64,000 bases of DNA. Source: Eutrigla gurnardus (lineage: Eukaryota; Chordata; Actinopteri; Perciformes; Triglidae). Below, piece by piece: positions 1 to 14,343 of this stretch. Position 1 is the stretch's first letter, and the number at the start of each line of letters is the position of its first letter. The stretch is taken from assembly GCA_963514095.1 (NCBI GenBank), contig OY741285.1, positions 3,222,375 through 3,286,374 of the forward strand. Direction: 5' to 3'. The notes below the pieces were generated by a model. It did no database searches. It worked only from the letters and a program-made list of their open reading frames with translations, and was not told where the DNA came from. A program made the translations under genes and the position numbers.

Positions 1-330
1 AGCCCTCATGGAAATGGTCCAGTCCAGACGAAACCAGCACAGCAGCAGCAGCAGCGTCGGTCGTGTTCGCCGTTTTCGCCCGCCGACAGCGACCACATTG
101 ACGGACAGCAACAGTGTCGTGACCCGCCGCCGTGTCCGCGGGTGAAACGGGGCTCGCGAAGCAGTGCCAATTCAATGATTTTCATATCTCAAAACAGAAG
201 CATAAATACATCCTGGCCACATCCTACTTCCTACCCGTGTCAGCACGAGCGCGAGCACGCACGACTTCCGCTCGCGGCTTTCAGAATCAAACCAACGGCG
301 ACGCGTTGACGTCGCAGCGTACCGAGGTGA
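1..330. other. CpG-rich opening segment, possible edge of a neighbouring gene
   Basis: The first 300 bases are rich in CpG and CAG triplets and look like promoter or 5' exon sequence rather than the AT-rich DNA that follows. Plus frame 1 is open from base 1 to about 309, including a short poly-Gln run, but it has no start codon or recognisable domain. In the human genome IPMK and CISD1 lie near UBE2D1, so this could be the edge of such a gene. Nothing in the sequence proves that. Confidence 0.25.
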
Positions 331-1033
331 TGACAAAAAAAAGGCGGGGATGTCTGTTGCTGATGAAACAAATCCAGCTGTCGTTTTATCAAACCCTTGC
401 TGTTTATGTCCAATCCACACAAAGTCGTTATTAAAATATCATCGCCACCTTTATTGTGAAGGGTGAGCCGTTTAACTTCCGGTGTTAGCTGTATCACGTT
501 CGGCTAGCTTGACGCAGCTCCACTTCCTCGCTTCAGAGAAGTAAATACTGTTGTCTCTCCCTGTTAATGGTGATGTTACGACACACTCCAGAGTGATATC
601 CAGTTCCAAGTCAGCAAACAGAGCAGAGGCGGGGGCGAGCGGAGACAATAAACGTGTCCAGATTGCATAAGGCGGATATTCAGTCCTGGTTTTGATTGCT
701 AAGTCATCGATACTGTCCATTAGGCTGCCCAGCGAGCCTCCCTCGCGTCACAACTCGGCACAGCGGAGACGCATCGCACTTCCCTCGCAACCGCCTTCGA
801 GACGAAGGCCTATCCGCTGGAGATGAGCACAGAAACGATGCATTGTCGACCTAAAAGCCATGACATAAAAAAACGGAGTCGGCGGAGGAGTGCTCCTCGG
901 CTCCAGATATCCAGGTCAGTGTAGGCGGCTACCTCCTCTACGTAACGAACAGCGCCCAAAGCTCTCCCACACGTTTGCGTCACTGTCGCAAAACACACCT
1001 TGACGGCAGCAGCGTGGATTTGCGTGGAATACA

Positions 1034-1092
<59 letters not shown>

Positions 1093-1164
1093 GTGTGACT
1101 CGTTTCCCTAAATATACATTTCAGCATGATCTATATAATTAATACATTATTAATAATAAGCTAT

Positions 1165-1500
1165 AACCAGAGGTTTCCAAAGTACTCTAGTAGAAGTGCA
1201 GATACTTGTGTTACAAAAAGTAAAAGTACAGATTACAACTTCTTTACTTAAGTAAAAATGAAAAATAAAATAAAAATAAAAAGTATCCCAATGAAGGACA
1301 TTTCTACTGTATTTTTTTTTTTTTTTTTGCAAGGCTAGCTGAGTCTCACATAATATTAATTAAGAAAAAATAATTATCCTTTTTTTTAAATGCAGGGAGT
1401 AAAATACAAAGTTGCCAGAAAAATAAATACTCGACTAAATTACAGATACTTGAAAATTCAACGTACAGTATTTCTACTTTGTTACTTCCCATCTATAACA
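1165..1500. repeat. Dispersed repeat relic (agtaaaagtac type)
   Basis: The segment contains repeated words such as AGTAAAAGTACAGAT and ACTTAAGTAAAAATG, and ends with TACTTTGTTACTTCCC. This wording is common in teleost genomes as a non-autonomous repeat. It is interrupted by poly-T runs and looks old. The family assignment is from memory and not verified. Confidence 0.45.
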
Positions 1501-2172
1501 TAAACAACAAATCACATCAACTGACATTTCATTTCAGCCCATAAAGTTCATTTTCAGAGTTTTCCCTGTGAGATCCGATGGCCTACACTTTAAATGACCC
1601 ACTAAATGAACTACAACAAACATGACAATTTAAAGAAAAAAATATGGAGGGTGCAGCCAATAACGGACGTGTCATCACTGACATAGCTTTCTATTTATGT
1701 CGATGATATAGTCCTTTAAATAAAATGTAAAATACAAGAGGAGATCTCTCTGTCAGAGCCTCCTCGACCATAATTCCAAACAGGTCCGTGTCTCTAATTG
1801 CACCGACAATTACACTAATCTGTCGGAAAGTTCGTGCTATCGCTTATTGTCCGAAAGTCCCATAAACACAAAAACTGGGATGAGTAAACAGATTGCAGGT
1901 CTGTTTACAGTGAAATGAAGTGCTTTGCAGTCTGTTCTCTTGCTTCTAACTACATAATGATGCTGTTTATGCTGTCGGCTCGCATCTGCTTCTTACATAA
2001 CCTTTTTTTTACAAACAGCAGTAAAACTACTCTGATTTCTGTCTGTATTATATAAGTTCAACATAAAGATGTCGCTGCTTTATTCTCTATAATATCTTAA
2101 ATATCAATAATAATCCCTTCGTTTTTTAACAGTCCGCCCAAAGAGGGATAGTTCATGTCTAACAGGGTAATA

Positions 2173-2260
2173 CAATAATAATAATAATAATAGTAATAAT
2201 AATAATAATCATCATCATCATAATCATCATAATAATAATCATAATAATGATAATACATTT
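2173..2260. repeat. (AAT)n / (ATC)n microsatellite
   Basis: Imperfect trinucleotide runs of AAT grade into ATC units and back again. Confidence 0.85.
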
Positions 2261-3674
2261 AATTTATAGAGTTTAGAGTAAGTAAATGATTAAATCAGAC
2301 AATATTAAACTATTTTAGTATGAATTCTTTATTGTTATCTCCTTAGTCACACCCTGTTCCCTTATACGGGTAGTGGATGAGTCAGTACACTTCCCTGGAA
2401 ACACTGCAAACGGGTGTAAATGATCTATCAATCTTAATTAATGGAACACATACCAATTGTTTCAAACACAGCTCATGACCTTCATTAGATGGCGTTTACT
2501 CAGTTGTCATGGAAGCAAATAATTAAACAAACCTGTTAAACCACGTGTCAAAATCGACCGGTTTCTGAGTTCACGCGTAAGAATTCTCTTGCTCAACTGT
2601 TCTCGAGCACTTTTGACGTGTTCACACACATCGTGAAGTCATTTATATGTGATTGTGACATACAGCGTACTGCCAAAGGGACTTTTAGCTCTCTATCCCC
2701 GCAATATATAACTCTCCTGTCATTTCAGACCCCGCCACTCCCTCCTGAGTCCTGACCTGCTGTAAACCCTGTTCACTCTCTCACCTGACTGCCACACCTC
2801 ACCTGCTCACCTGCTCACCCTTGTAGTTAATACGGTTTACTGACCCATTTCAACCGGCTCCCTTTCAGGCCGTCTTATGTGTCGTCTAATGTCCCATTTC
2901 CAACCGCATGGTTCGGCTTGACTCGACTCACTTTCCTTCCGTTCCGGGTCCTTCTCTCCGCCCTCCTCGGTGTAAACGGGCCTCTACTTTGACAAATAAG
3001 TAAAGACAAACTTTTAATGTTTCTGCTTGCTGCGTCTTCTGGGTCCAAACCTATACGTCTGCAGAGTCATTACTGTATGTTTGATGTTGTCCCTGTGTCT
3101 GTCCTCAGGTCAAGTTATTTGAATGATACATAAACATAGATTAGAGGATGTGTGGATACTAGCAACCCTTCATGCTGGCTATAGTTTAGAGGGGGATATA
3201 TACAGTTATAGTATACTCTATAGGGTGCTCTTTTAAAATGTCAACTTTGACTGACTCTCATTTTTTTGTTTCAGGCATAATAGAAATGACTAATGTTCAT
3301 AAACAGCACCGCCTGTTGGAAGACGAGCAAAATGCACGTAGACACTACAAGTGTTTTTCCAAGTTTCAGCTCCTGCAACAATGTTTAGGTCTAAAAAATA
3401 AGAATATAAATAAGAAAAAAATATGGATAATTGCTCTTGTATATATTATTACAAATTACAAATCAAAGCTTATTGTTCACTTATTTTTAGAAAGTCTTTT
3501 GAAGAGAAAATCTTTGCCTTTTTGCTTTTTTTAATTTGTGATCACGTGTGTGTTATTTGTTAAAAAATGTGATAAAATCCAGAAGAATCAGAAACCTCCA
3601 AACTGAAGCACACATAACTAATATCAACTAATTCCCATGGATGTATCACGTTTAACCAGTTTGCAACACTCACA

Positions 3675-3693
3675 ACTACATTTCCCATCATCC
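3675..3693 (+). promoter_or_regulatory. ZNF143/THAP11-type promoter motif upstream of ube2d1
   Basis: ACTACATTTCCCATCATCC closely matches the vertebrate core-promoter motif ACTACAAYTCCCAGCATGC bound by ZNF143 and THAP11/HCFC1. It lies about 215 bp upstream of the ube2d1 start codon, next to CpG-containing sequence, which is a typical position for a housekeeping promoter. The match is seen directly; occupancy is inferred. Confidence 0.55.
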
Positions 3694-3904
3694 ACCGCGG
3701 AGCAGCGTCCGTAAACAAGAGAAAGCGGAAACAAAAGAGGGTTTTCTTTTTTTTTTTTTTTTAATAAAAACACAAACACATCCCCGGCTGTCGGAAGAAG
3801 TACTCAGGGAATAAACTACAGCCATTGACTTCGTCAGCAATAATCTGGAAATTGAAACAAAGAGCGAGTCGACGTGAGTTGAGGAGCAACCTGCATCGGT
3901 CAAC

Positions 3905-7471
<3,567 letters not shown>

Positions 7472-8256
7472 AGAAAAAAAAGATGAAGAAAACATGCTGA
7501 GAATTTTCTTTTTCCTTCCTTTTTTTTTAAAAGTCACAACACACTGTAAATTATAGTACGGAATCATTAAGTCATTTTGGATAACTTCCATCAGACCGAA
7601 CTGTCATTAACAGTATTATTAATCTGAGAACATGACATGTACATTATTTGATTATGAAAGGAAGCGGAGAGTTTTATTTTGAGCTGATAAGAAAGATCGC
7701 CTATGTTTAATTTCATGGATAATGTAAAAGTTTAGCATATTGTTGTTTTTGCATCAAGGACATTCTATTTATAACACACATTTATTACAAATTGCTTTAC
7801 AGTATTCTTCATTTTTGAAGTCAAGCTAGTGGATTGTAGTAAATAATCTCCAACATATGCTATTCAGCAACGAGCCTTTTCTTTCCAGAGGAGCTGAGTA
7901 ATAGTGCAGCAGGATAGCAGACGCTTTAGAAACGCTGCTCCATAACTCTCGACTGCATCCATCAGCAGCCGGCAAGGAAAACACTGAACCATGGAAATGT
8001 GGGAGGGTGAATGCCAAATATGTTAGCCCCTCATTCTGACACGTCATGATGTCGGTGATGAAGGTTTTTTTTAAGTTCTTTTGCATCTTGTAGCAGATGA
8101 AGTGAAATGAAAACAATGTACTGTCGCAGTTTCCCTGAAAGTGGGAACAATTACAAATCACATATTACTGTCTTCTTCTTCTTATTGTTATTAATTGTAT
8201 AGTATTAAATCCTCTGGAAGATTTAATTTACATTAGAGTTTCACAATGTCAATAAA
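7472..8256 (+). other. ube2d1 3' UTR with polyadenylation signal
   Basis: AT-rich sequence without further coding potential follows the ube2d1 stop codon. AATAAA at 8251-8256 is the most plausible polyadenylation signal. The exact cleavage site cannot be read from sequence. Confidence 0.5.
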
Positions 8257-8980
8257 ATAATGTACTTTCCCCCCTCCCCTGAGAATAGCAGTGATGGTGG
8301 CGTTACACAGGCACAAAGATCAGACTTTAACCCAATGAAACATGTCTAAGGGTTTGAATATGTTCTTCTGTTGGACCTGTCTGTCTATATCTCGCTCTAT
8401 TCTATAGAAATGGTAAAAAAAAAAAATCCAACTTTCTGTTCCTGTGATAAGTCTGTCACTTGTGTCTCGGGCCTGTGTGGCACCTTTTGTACTGAATTAA
8501 AGAATGGTACCGTTTTTATCATGACTTTATGGTTTCTATCACAGAGCTTCATGGAGATGTGTGGCAATTTAGTGATGATATTGTTTGGTATCAGTATGGT
8601 TAATTAAGTAACTTGTAATTGCAGTGCCCAACACTTAGGGTTGCCAGGTTGCAGCAAGAAATTGGCGACCTCTGTAAAGTATATTACTGTGTTAACATAC
8701 ATGTTCAACATCAACCCAGAAGAGTTTAGCACAAACTCATTAAATAAAATAAAGATAGAATTGTTTTTTGTGCCAGTATAGGCTGCAAGATTCAGGAAAA
8801 AAAAAAAAAAATTTAAAAGGTAGATAAATAAACTTCCCTAACATTCTGTGATCTACCATCACAACGTAATACTGAAAAATATGTTAAATTAAATAATACT
8901 AAAATATGTTGACATTTAAATGGACTAAAACATCTGATAATAATAAAAATAATAGAGAAAAGCCGTGTTTCTCAATGAAA

Positions 8981-9021
8981 ACTTCCGTTTACGTCACCGG
9001 CGCGTCTGCTTAACCACGCCC
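8981..9021 (+). promoter_or_regulatory. tfam promoter motifs: ETS/GABP, CRE and KLF/Sp-type boxes
   Basis: ACTTCCG (8981-8987, reverse of the ETS/GABP core CGGAAGT), TTACGTCA (8989-8996, CRE half-consensus) and CCACGCCC (9014-9021, KLF/Sp box) lie within 41 bp, about 210-250 bp before the tfam start codon. Human TFAM is known to be driven by NRF-2/GABP, NRF-1 and Sp1. Function here is inferred from motif and position. Confidence 0.5.
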
Positions 9022-9230
9022 ATCCGGATGTGTGTGTGACCTTCTCCCACAATGCACCGGGGGCGAAGACTGAAGGCGCGTTTTGCAGCCCCCATATTCA
9101 TGTCAACAGAAGGGAGGAGGAGGGCACGAAGACCCCTCGGCTTCAATTAAAACATCTCATGCGTGAATTTATTACACGCCGGTTTTCCTTCCTCCAGTTC
9201 AACGACATTTAACGTGCATTTACCGCCGAC

Positions 9231-12002
9231 ATGGCTCCCTTCAGCATAATGACCGCCGGCGTTAGCTTGTTGGCTAAGTCCTTCAGTGTTCTCTCCTGCA
9301 CAAGCACCCTGGCAAGGTAGCTAACCCTCAACTTTACCGTCTTAGCTAAAGTTAGCTGTTAGCTTGTTCGCGTAGCGTTAGCACGTTTATTTAATCGTTA
9401 AAATTACTTTAACGGGACGTCTGTTAGCATTAGCATTAGATAGCTTAACGTTAGTAGTAAATAAAGATTAGTGAATTACTCTGCACTCGCATGCAACTAT
9501 ATCTGAGATTTCTGAATAAGCAGTTACAGCTACTTTTAATGCGTTAATTTAAATCAGCATTCCCACTTATTAATGTGGTGAAGCTGGTGGAGAGAAGTGC
9601 AACTGTTGTGGTGGGATTAAGGGGAAGTTGTGTGTTAATATGAAAGGACTTCAATGGATTCATTGAAAGTAATGCACGTGTTGTTTTTAGGTTTGGGCTT
9701 CGAGCTGCATGAATGCCCTTCTTTAACAGGTGCAGCAGTTTTAAGCCTCTTGTGGTTTAACGGCGTTTTATTTGGGGATAGATTATGACCTGAGGCTATA
9801 AGATACAGATTGTACAGTAAGCAACACTTGAAGGGAATAAAATCTCGACCTTCCACATTTATTTATTAAAAAATATATATATATTTTGGTAGACGCTTAA
9901 TAAATAATTTTCATTTACAGTTGATCTGCAGATTATTTTTTGACTAATTGATAAATTCTTTGAAATGCATGACAAAGTGGACAATTTGTCTCATTTGACA
10001 AGCTAGAATCAGAGAATGTTAGCCATTTGTTTGAAAAAAGACAAAAAATTCAATTTATTCATTATCTAATTGATAAATTGCCCAAATTTCAGCCATAGAT
10101 CCGTTAAAACTAGTGTTACTCCTTAGAAGTCACCACTAAAGTACCACTAAATTGTCAGATTTGTGAATGGGGTTTTGTGTGAAGTCCACTCCATTAGAAA
10201 GACTGCACACTAGGCTGCAGGATGTTCTCTGCCTTATATCATATGTCTGATGTGTGCATTGCTGTAGGTGTACCAGTGTCCTCCCCGTTGCATACATCAA
10301 CCCAGTGAGGAGTCTGACCTCTCAGGCCAACGGGCCTCCGAAGAGACCTCTGAACGGATACCTGAGATACGTTCTGCAGCAGCAGCCAGTGATAACCAGA
10401 CACAACCCAGGTGAACCTCCTGATGCTGATCAGTCTGGAGACTTTTGACTCAAATGCTACAGTTCTAGTTGTTGATCATCTTATAATTGTTGCACTCAGA
10501 TATCAAATCTGTGGATATCATCAGAAGGATCGCCCAGCAGTGGAGAATGATGAGCCCGGACCAGAAACGGGTACCTCAGTCCTTGTTAAACTTGTTAAAC
10601 ACCATAAAGTTTGTCTTTTATTTCAAGTTGTGCATGGTGGCTTGATTCAAAAGTTGTAGGGCAGTGACTTCTGCTGTCATACAATCTCAACATGGGTTCT
10701 TTCTCTGTTGTTGTGACCAAAGTTTGTGTTGTGTCTCTTTAAACTTTGTAGCCTTTCGAGGAAGCCTCTGTTCAGGCCAGGGAGCAGTTTAAAGTGGACT
10801 TCCAGCGCTACCAGGCCCAGCTGACCCCAGCTCAGATCCAGCAACAAACCCTGGAGAAGAAGCAGAGGATGGCGAAGAGGAAGGCAATCCGCAAAAAGAG
10901 GGTAAGAGAGATGGGGAACAGAGAAAGACCCTGCTGCTCATCTGTCATTTATGTGCTCTGATGGCGTGTGTCCACATTAGTATAATATATTGGAATATAA
11001 TAGTATTCCCAATGCTAAACTCTGTTTCCATCCACTGTTGTTACGTTCATGTGCGATCCAGGAGCTGACCAACCTGGGGAAGCCCAAGCGTCCTCGCTCT
11101 CCGTTCAACATTTTCATGTCGGAGCACTTTGAGGAGGCCAGAGGAACCACCACACAGGTCAGTAACCATAGCGACATCTCAGGGGTCAGGTTCCATTTTA
11201 GTTTTATATCAGCCGGTATGAGATATTCACAGGTATTAAATATTAATGTATGGACTTTTATAGTTTTGCTTATAAACTGTTATATGAATTTCTCCTTTTT
11301 TCTCTGATTTTAATGTGTGATTAAAGCTGTTTATTTTCGGTTTGTTTCTATTTTAACTGTATTTTAACTGTAAAGCGACTTTGAGTTCCATGAAAAATAA
11401 AATGTACTATTATTATAATTATTTCTTATTGATTGGAAACAGGGAGAGGGGGGTATGCCATGCAGCTGGGATACATATGATTATTCGTTGTATTGCAAAA
11501 TAATTTCTATGGCTCTGCACAATATATGATATGATATAAAGTTTCTGCCAACGTTGTTTGTTCAGGCAAAGATGAAGTCGCTGTTGGAGGACTGGAGGAG
11601 TCTGTTCAGTCATCAGCAAAAGGTCGGCCACTCCATCATTACATATACTATATACATATACTATACTACATGTACTACAAGAAAGTATTCACATTGACTT
11701 TTCGCTCCACGTCGCAGGTCTACATGCAGCTGGCCGAGGACGACAAAATCCGCTACAAGAACGAGATGAAGTCGTGGGAGGACCACATGATGGAGATCGG
11801 ACGAGACGACCTGATCCGAGAGCAGACCCTAACAAACAAGAAAAAGACTGCTGCTAAAGCGTCAGCGGCTAAGAAGGCAGCGAAGAAGAAGCCTAATGCT
11901 AAAGCAGCGAAGAAGACCGCCGCCTCCGGAAAGTCCCAAACAACCAGGAAGACGACGAAAAGTAGCTCTGCAAAACCCGTCAGGACTACTAAGAAGACAT
12001 AA
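9231..12002 (+). CDS. tfam: Mitochondrial transcription factor A, 7 exons
   Basis: Exons are 9231-9316, 10268-10410, 10500-10570, 10752-10901, 11062-11157, 11566-11622 and 11718-12002. They splice in frame to 295 aa. Residues 1 to about 48 have almost no acidic residues and many Ser, Thr, Ala and Arg, which fits a mitochondrial targeting peptide. HMG box 1 begins near residue 52 (PPKRPLNGYLRYV). A basic linker at about 130-150 (KKQRMAKRKAIRKKR) leads to HMG box 2 at about 156-222 (GKPKRPRSPFNIFMSEHFEE). This two-box plan is that of TFAM, which bends and packages mtDNA and starts transcription at mitochondrial promoters. The C-terminus (about 242-295) is unusual: Lys/Ala-rich and histone-H1-like. 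The gene lies directly downstream of ube2d1, as in human. The start is the first ATG of an exon joining cleanly to box 1. Confidence 0.95.
9905..10100. mobile_element. Short non-autonomous element relic in tfam intron 1
   Basis: Words such as ACTAATTGATAAATTCTTTG, CAAGCTAGAATCAGAGAATG and ATTATCTAATTGATAAATTG resemble a common teleost MITE-like repeat. No target-site duplication was resolved, and the assignment is from memory. Confidence 0.4.
11330..11420 (+). mobile_element. LINE/SINE 3' tail fragment in tfam intron 5
   Basis: TTTAACTGTAAAGCGACTTT followed by GAGTTCCATGAAAAATAAAA and AT-rich repeats is the usual shape of a fish L2-type LINE or related SINE 3' end. Only the tail is visible. 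Confidence 0.4.
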
Positions 12003-13284
12003 GCTGAGTTGATCCACGAGAGCCTGGAGGGAGGAGAGGGTTCATGGCAACTGAAGGCTCAGATGTGCTCTGCTTGGTTTTTTTTCCATCTAACTTTAAA
12101 GTCACAACGTTCCCAGTTGTCATGAACGCTTCTGAGGTGCAACAGGGCGAAGCTTTTACATCATTCACACAGATGAAGGTAATGTCACGGTAAAATACAA
12201 CCTGAAAGCAGCATTTTTTAACATCAGTGTGATATTATTGTCACTCTGGCTTTGCTTGAAAAGAAAGGGAGGTACTTGATGACATTTCAGAAGCTTTGTT
12301 TCCTGTTTGGTGCGTTTAAACGGTTTCATAGCCCCGAGTGTGGCCATTTCATACTTGATGAGTTTCTGTTGCAGTCCCCAAAAACAACCACACATTTCAA
12401 TTTTTTCATATTTCATAAGTAAGTCTGGTGTTATTCTGTATTTGTCTTTTCAACAAATCCATGAAAATCCAAAACAACGTGTTCGTCCGTCTCTTTATAC
12501 CCGTTGGTTCGAAGGTACAGATCTTTAAAAGCACACAAGGAAGGGCTCAGTAAGTTTTGAACAAACTGGTCACAACAAACAGAAGGAAATAGTGCATTTG
12601 TTGGGGACTATTTTTAGTGGCGGATGAATCCACATTTCGACAGTGTTCATGGTGATGCAGACGTGATGAAGGGAAGTCAAAGTATTCAGGGGTCGACTGA
12701 CACTTTCTTAGTTTTTGGTGTTTTCATGACATTTGTTGACAAGAAGAACGGTTTCCTCCGCGGGTTCAGACGGTTACGTGGTTCCCTTGAACGCAACCCG
12801 ACTGAATTCTTTGTCGGGTTGTTCGGGTAGCGTAACCTGGTAGTCGCAAACCTCAAACTGTGAAATCTGGCTATTTATCATTTATGGCACGAGAAAACGT
12901 TATTGACTGACATTTTGGCTTTTTTCCAAATAATGCATTGTTCCAGTCCGGCTTTACATGAGATTAGTTTGTTCTGTTATCTGCTGTTAAAAAAAGGGTT
13001 ATGGGTGATAATTAATGATAAATAAAGGGCCTTCATCTAAATGATTATATTTGGTGGCATATAAAGTAATCCCCCCTGGTGCTGCAAAATACTGCTTTAT
13101 CATGAGCAGCTTTGTTGTCTGTCCTTTATACTGATCAGCTAATCGTCCTAAAATCCACGTGTTCTGTTTTTTTGTGTTTGTAATTGCTGGTTTCTTTCGC
13201 TTGTAGAATGTATTTAGTGCTACTATATTTAATCACTGTTAAACTGCAGCTTGTTTTCTTTGTTTTGTGTATTTACTGAATAAA
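12003..13284 (+). other. tfam 3' UTR with polyadenylation signals
   Basis: About 1.3 kb without coding potential follows the tfam stop. AATAAA occurs at 13021-13026 and 13279-13284; the second, followed by T-rich sequence, is the better 3' end candidate. polr3d converges from the other side, ending at 14344. Confidence 0.45.
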
Positions 13285-13967
13285 AATGTACATACACCTT
13301 TCTACAAAATGACCTTTTTGTTGTTTTGTTCAGATACTAAAGAATACTATTTATCATCTAGTAGTTGTCAGCAGATCTAAGTGTTGATTAATGTGTGTAA
13401 AGAGAATAACTGCTGTTTGTTTTTATAGTTTTTTAACCAGGAACAAGGTTAGAACATGATGAAATAAAGCTTGTAAAAAACAGAAAGGGACAACAGATGC
13501 ATAAAACTAAATTGCACTATTAGTAACAGTTTTTTTTATACAGAAATCAGAGCTCTAAACTCCCAGGGAGACAACGTGTTCTGAAGGTTACTCCACCACC
13601 AGGGCACAAAACGGCAGACCTGGGTACCTGATAATAGATCTATAAATGATCATAATAGTGCAATCAGTGCCGGACATTTGCTTGGCACCACTTTGTGTCC
13701 ACTGAACACAAACCGCATGGTGGGAGTCATTGTCAAAACGCAGTCTGGGAGTTATAAACCGTTTCCTAAACTCAGCCTCATGAAGACAACCTCTCGTCTC
13801 TGACGTCCTCGTCGAGGTTCCCGATGTAGCCGAGGATGTTCTGCTGGTGTTCAGACGGTTCTCTGCTGGTGAATGTAGAACCGACAGTGTTCTCCTCTCT
13901 GGGTCGTCATGGTAACAGCACCCGTTGGTTTGTAGACAGCCGTTATGAAGCTTTGTGTCTTCTTGAA

Positions 13968-14180
13968 AGTTTTGCAACCAGTGAAGGAAGCGACCGTATT
14001 TGAACTGTGGAGGAGCGACGGGTGGATCTGATGAACACAAACGGCAGAGCGGCACCCTTACTGGACCTGGATCCATCTGGATTCTGGATGTGAAGCTGTT
14101 CACAAAGTCGGCTTCAGAATCCAACGTTAGCTTAGTCATCTTAGTAGCTCACTGCATCGGTAGCGACATCAAGATGTACA
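13968..14180 (+). repeat. Dispersed repeat 'R', 5' part, plus copy
   Basis: Similar words recur, reverse complemented, at about 29820-29940 and 34235-34290: GTTTTGCAACCAGTGAAGGA, a GAGCGACGGGTGGATCTGAT stretch, and GGATCCATCTGGATTCTGG. The end (CTCACTGCATCGGTAGCGAC) matches the start of the copy at 59370. The repeat lies just downstream of the polr3d stop codon and may fall in its 3' UTR. It is a non-coding element of unknown family. Confidence 0.7.
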
Positions 14181-14343
14181 AAAGTAAATCACAGCATAAA
14201 CATAACAAAGAGGCTACTGAGAGTAACCTACATAGCTGCCTTAAAAACCTCAGAGCAGAGGTATGGAGGGTGCACATTAAGACTACCGGTCCTGTCCTCC
14301 ACAGGGATCAGGACTCCTGCCCAACCGTGGAAGGAGGAGATGA

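Larger units (their letters stand above)
331..3660. other. Intergenic region left of ube2d1
   Basis: No coding exon is recognisable here. The stretch becomes AT-rich after about 1 kb. It holds an (AT)n run at about 1039-1078, a dispersed repeat relic at about 1165-1500, an (AAT)n/(ATC)n microsatellite at about 2173-2260, and a GC-richer segment at about 2860-2990 that resembles a degenerate fish repeat. The short open frames are not convincing. Confidence 0.6.

Noticed and set aside
13588..14139. 183-codon minus-strand open frame downstream of polr3d
   Set aside because: It overlaps the dispersed repeat at 13968, lies beyond the polr3d stop codon and has no family resemblance.
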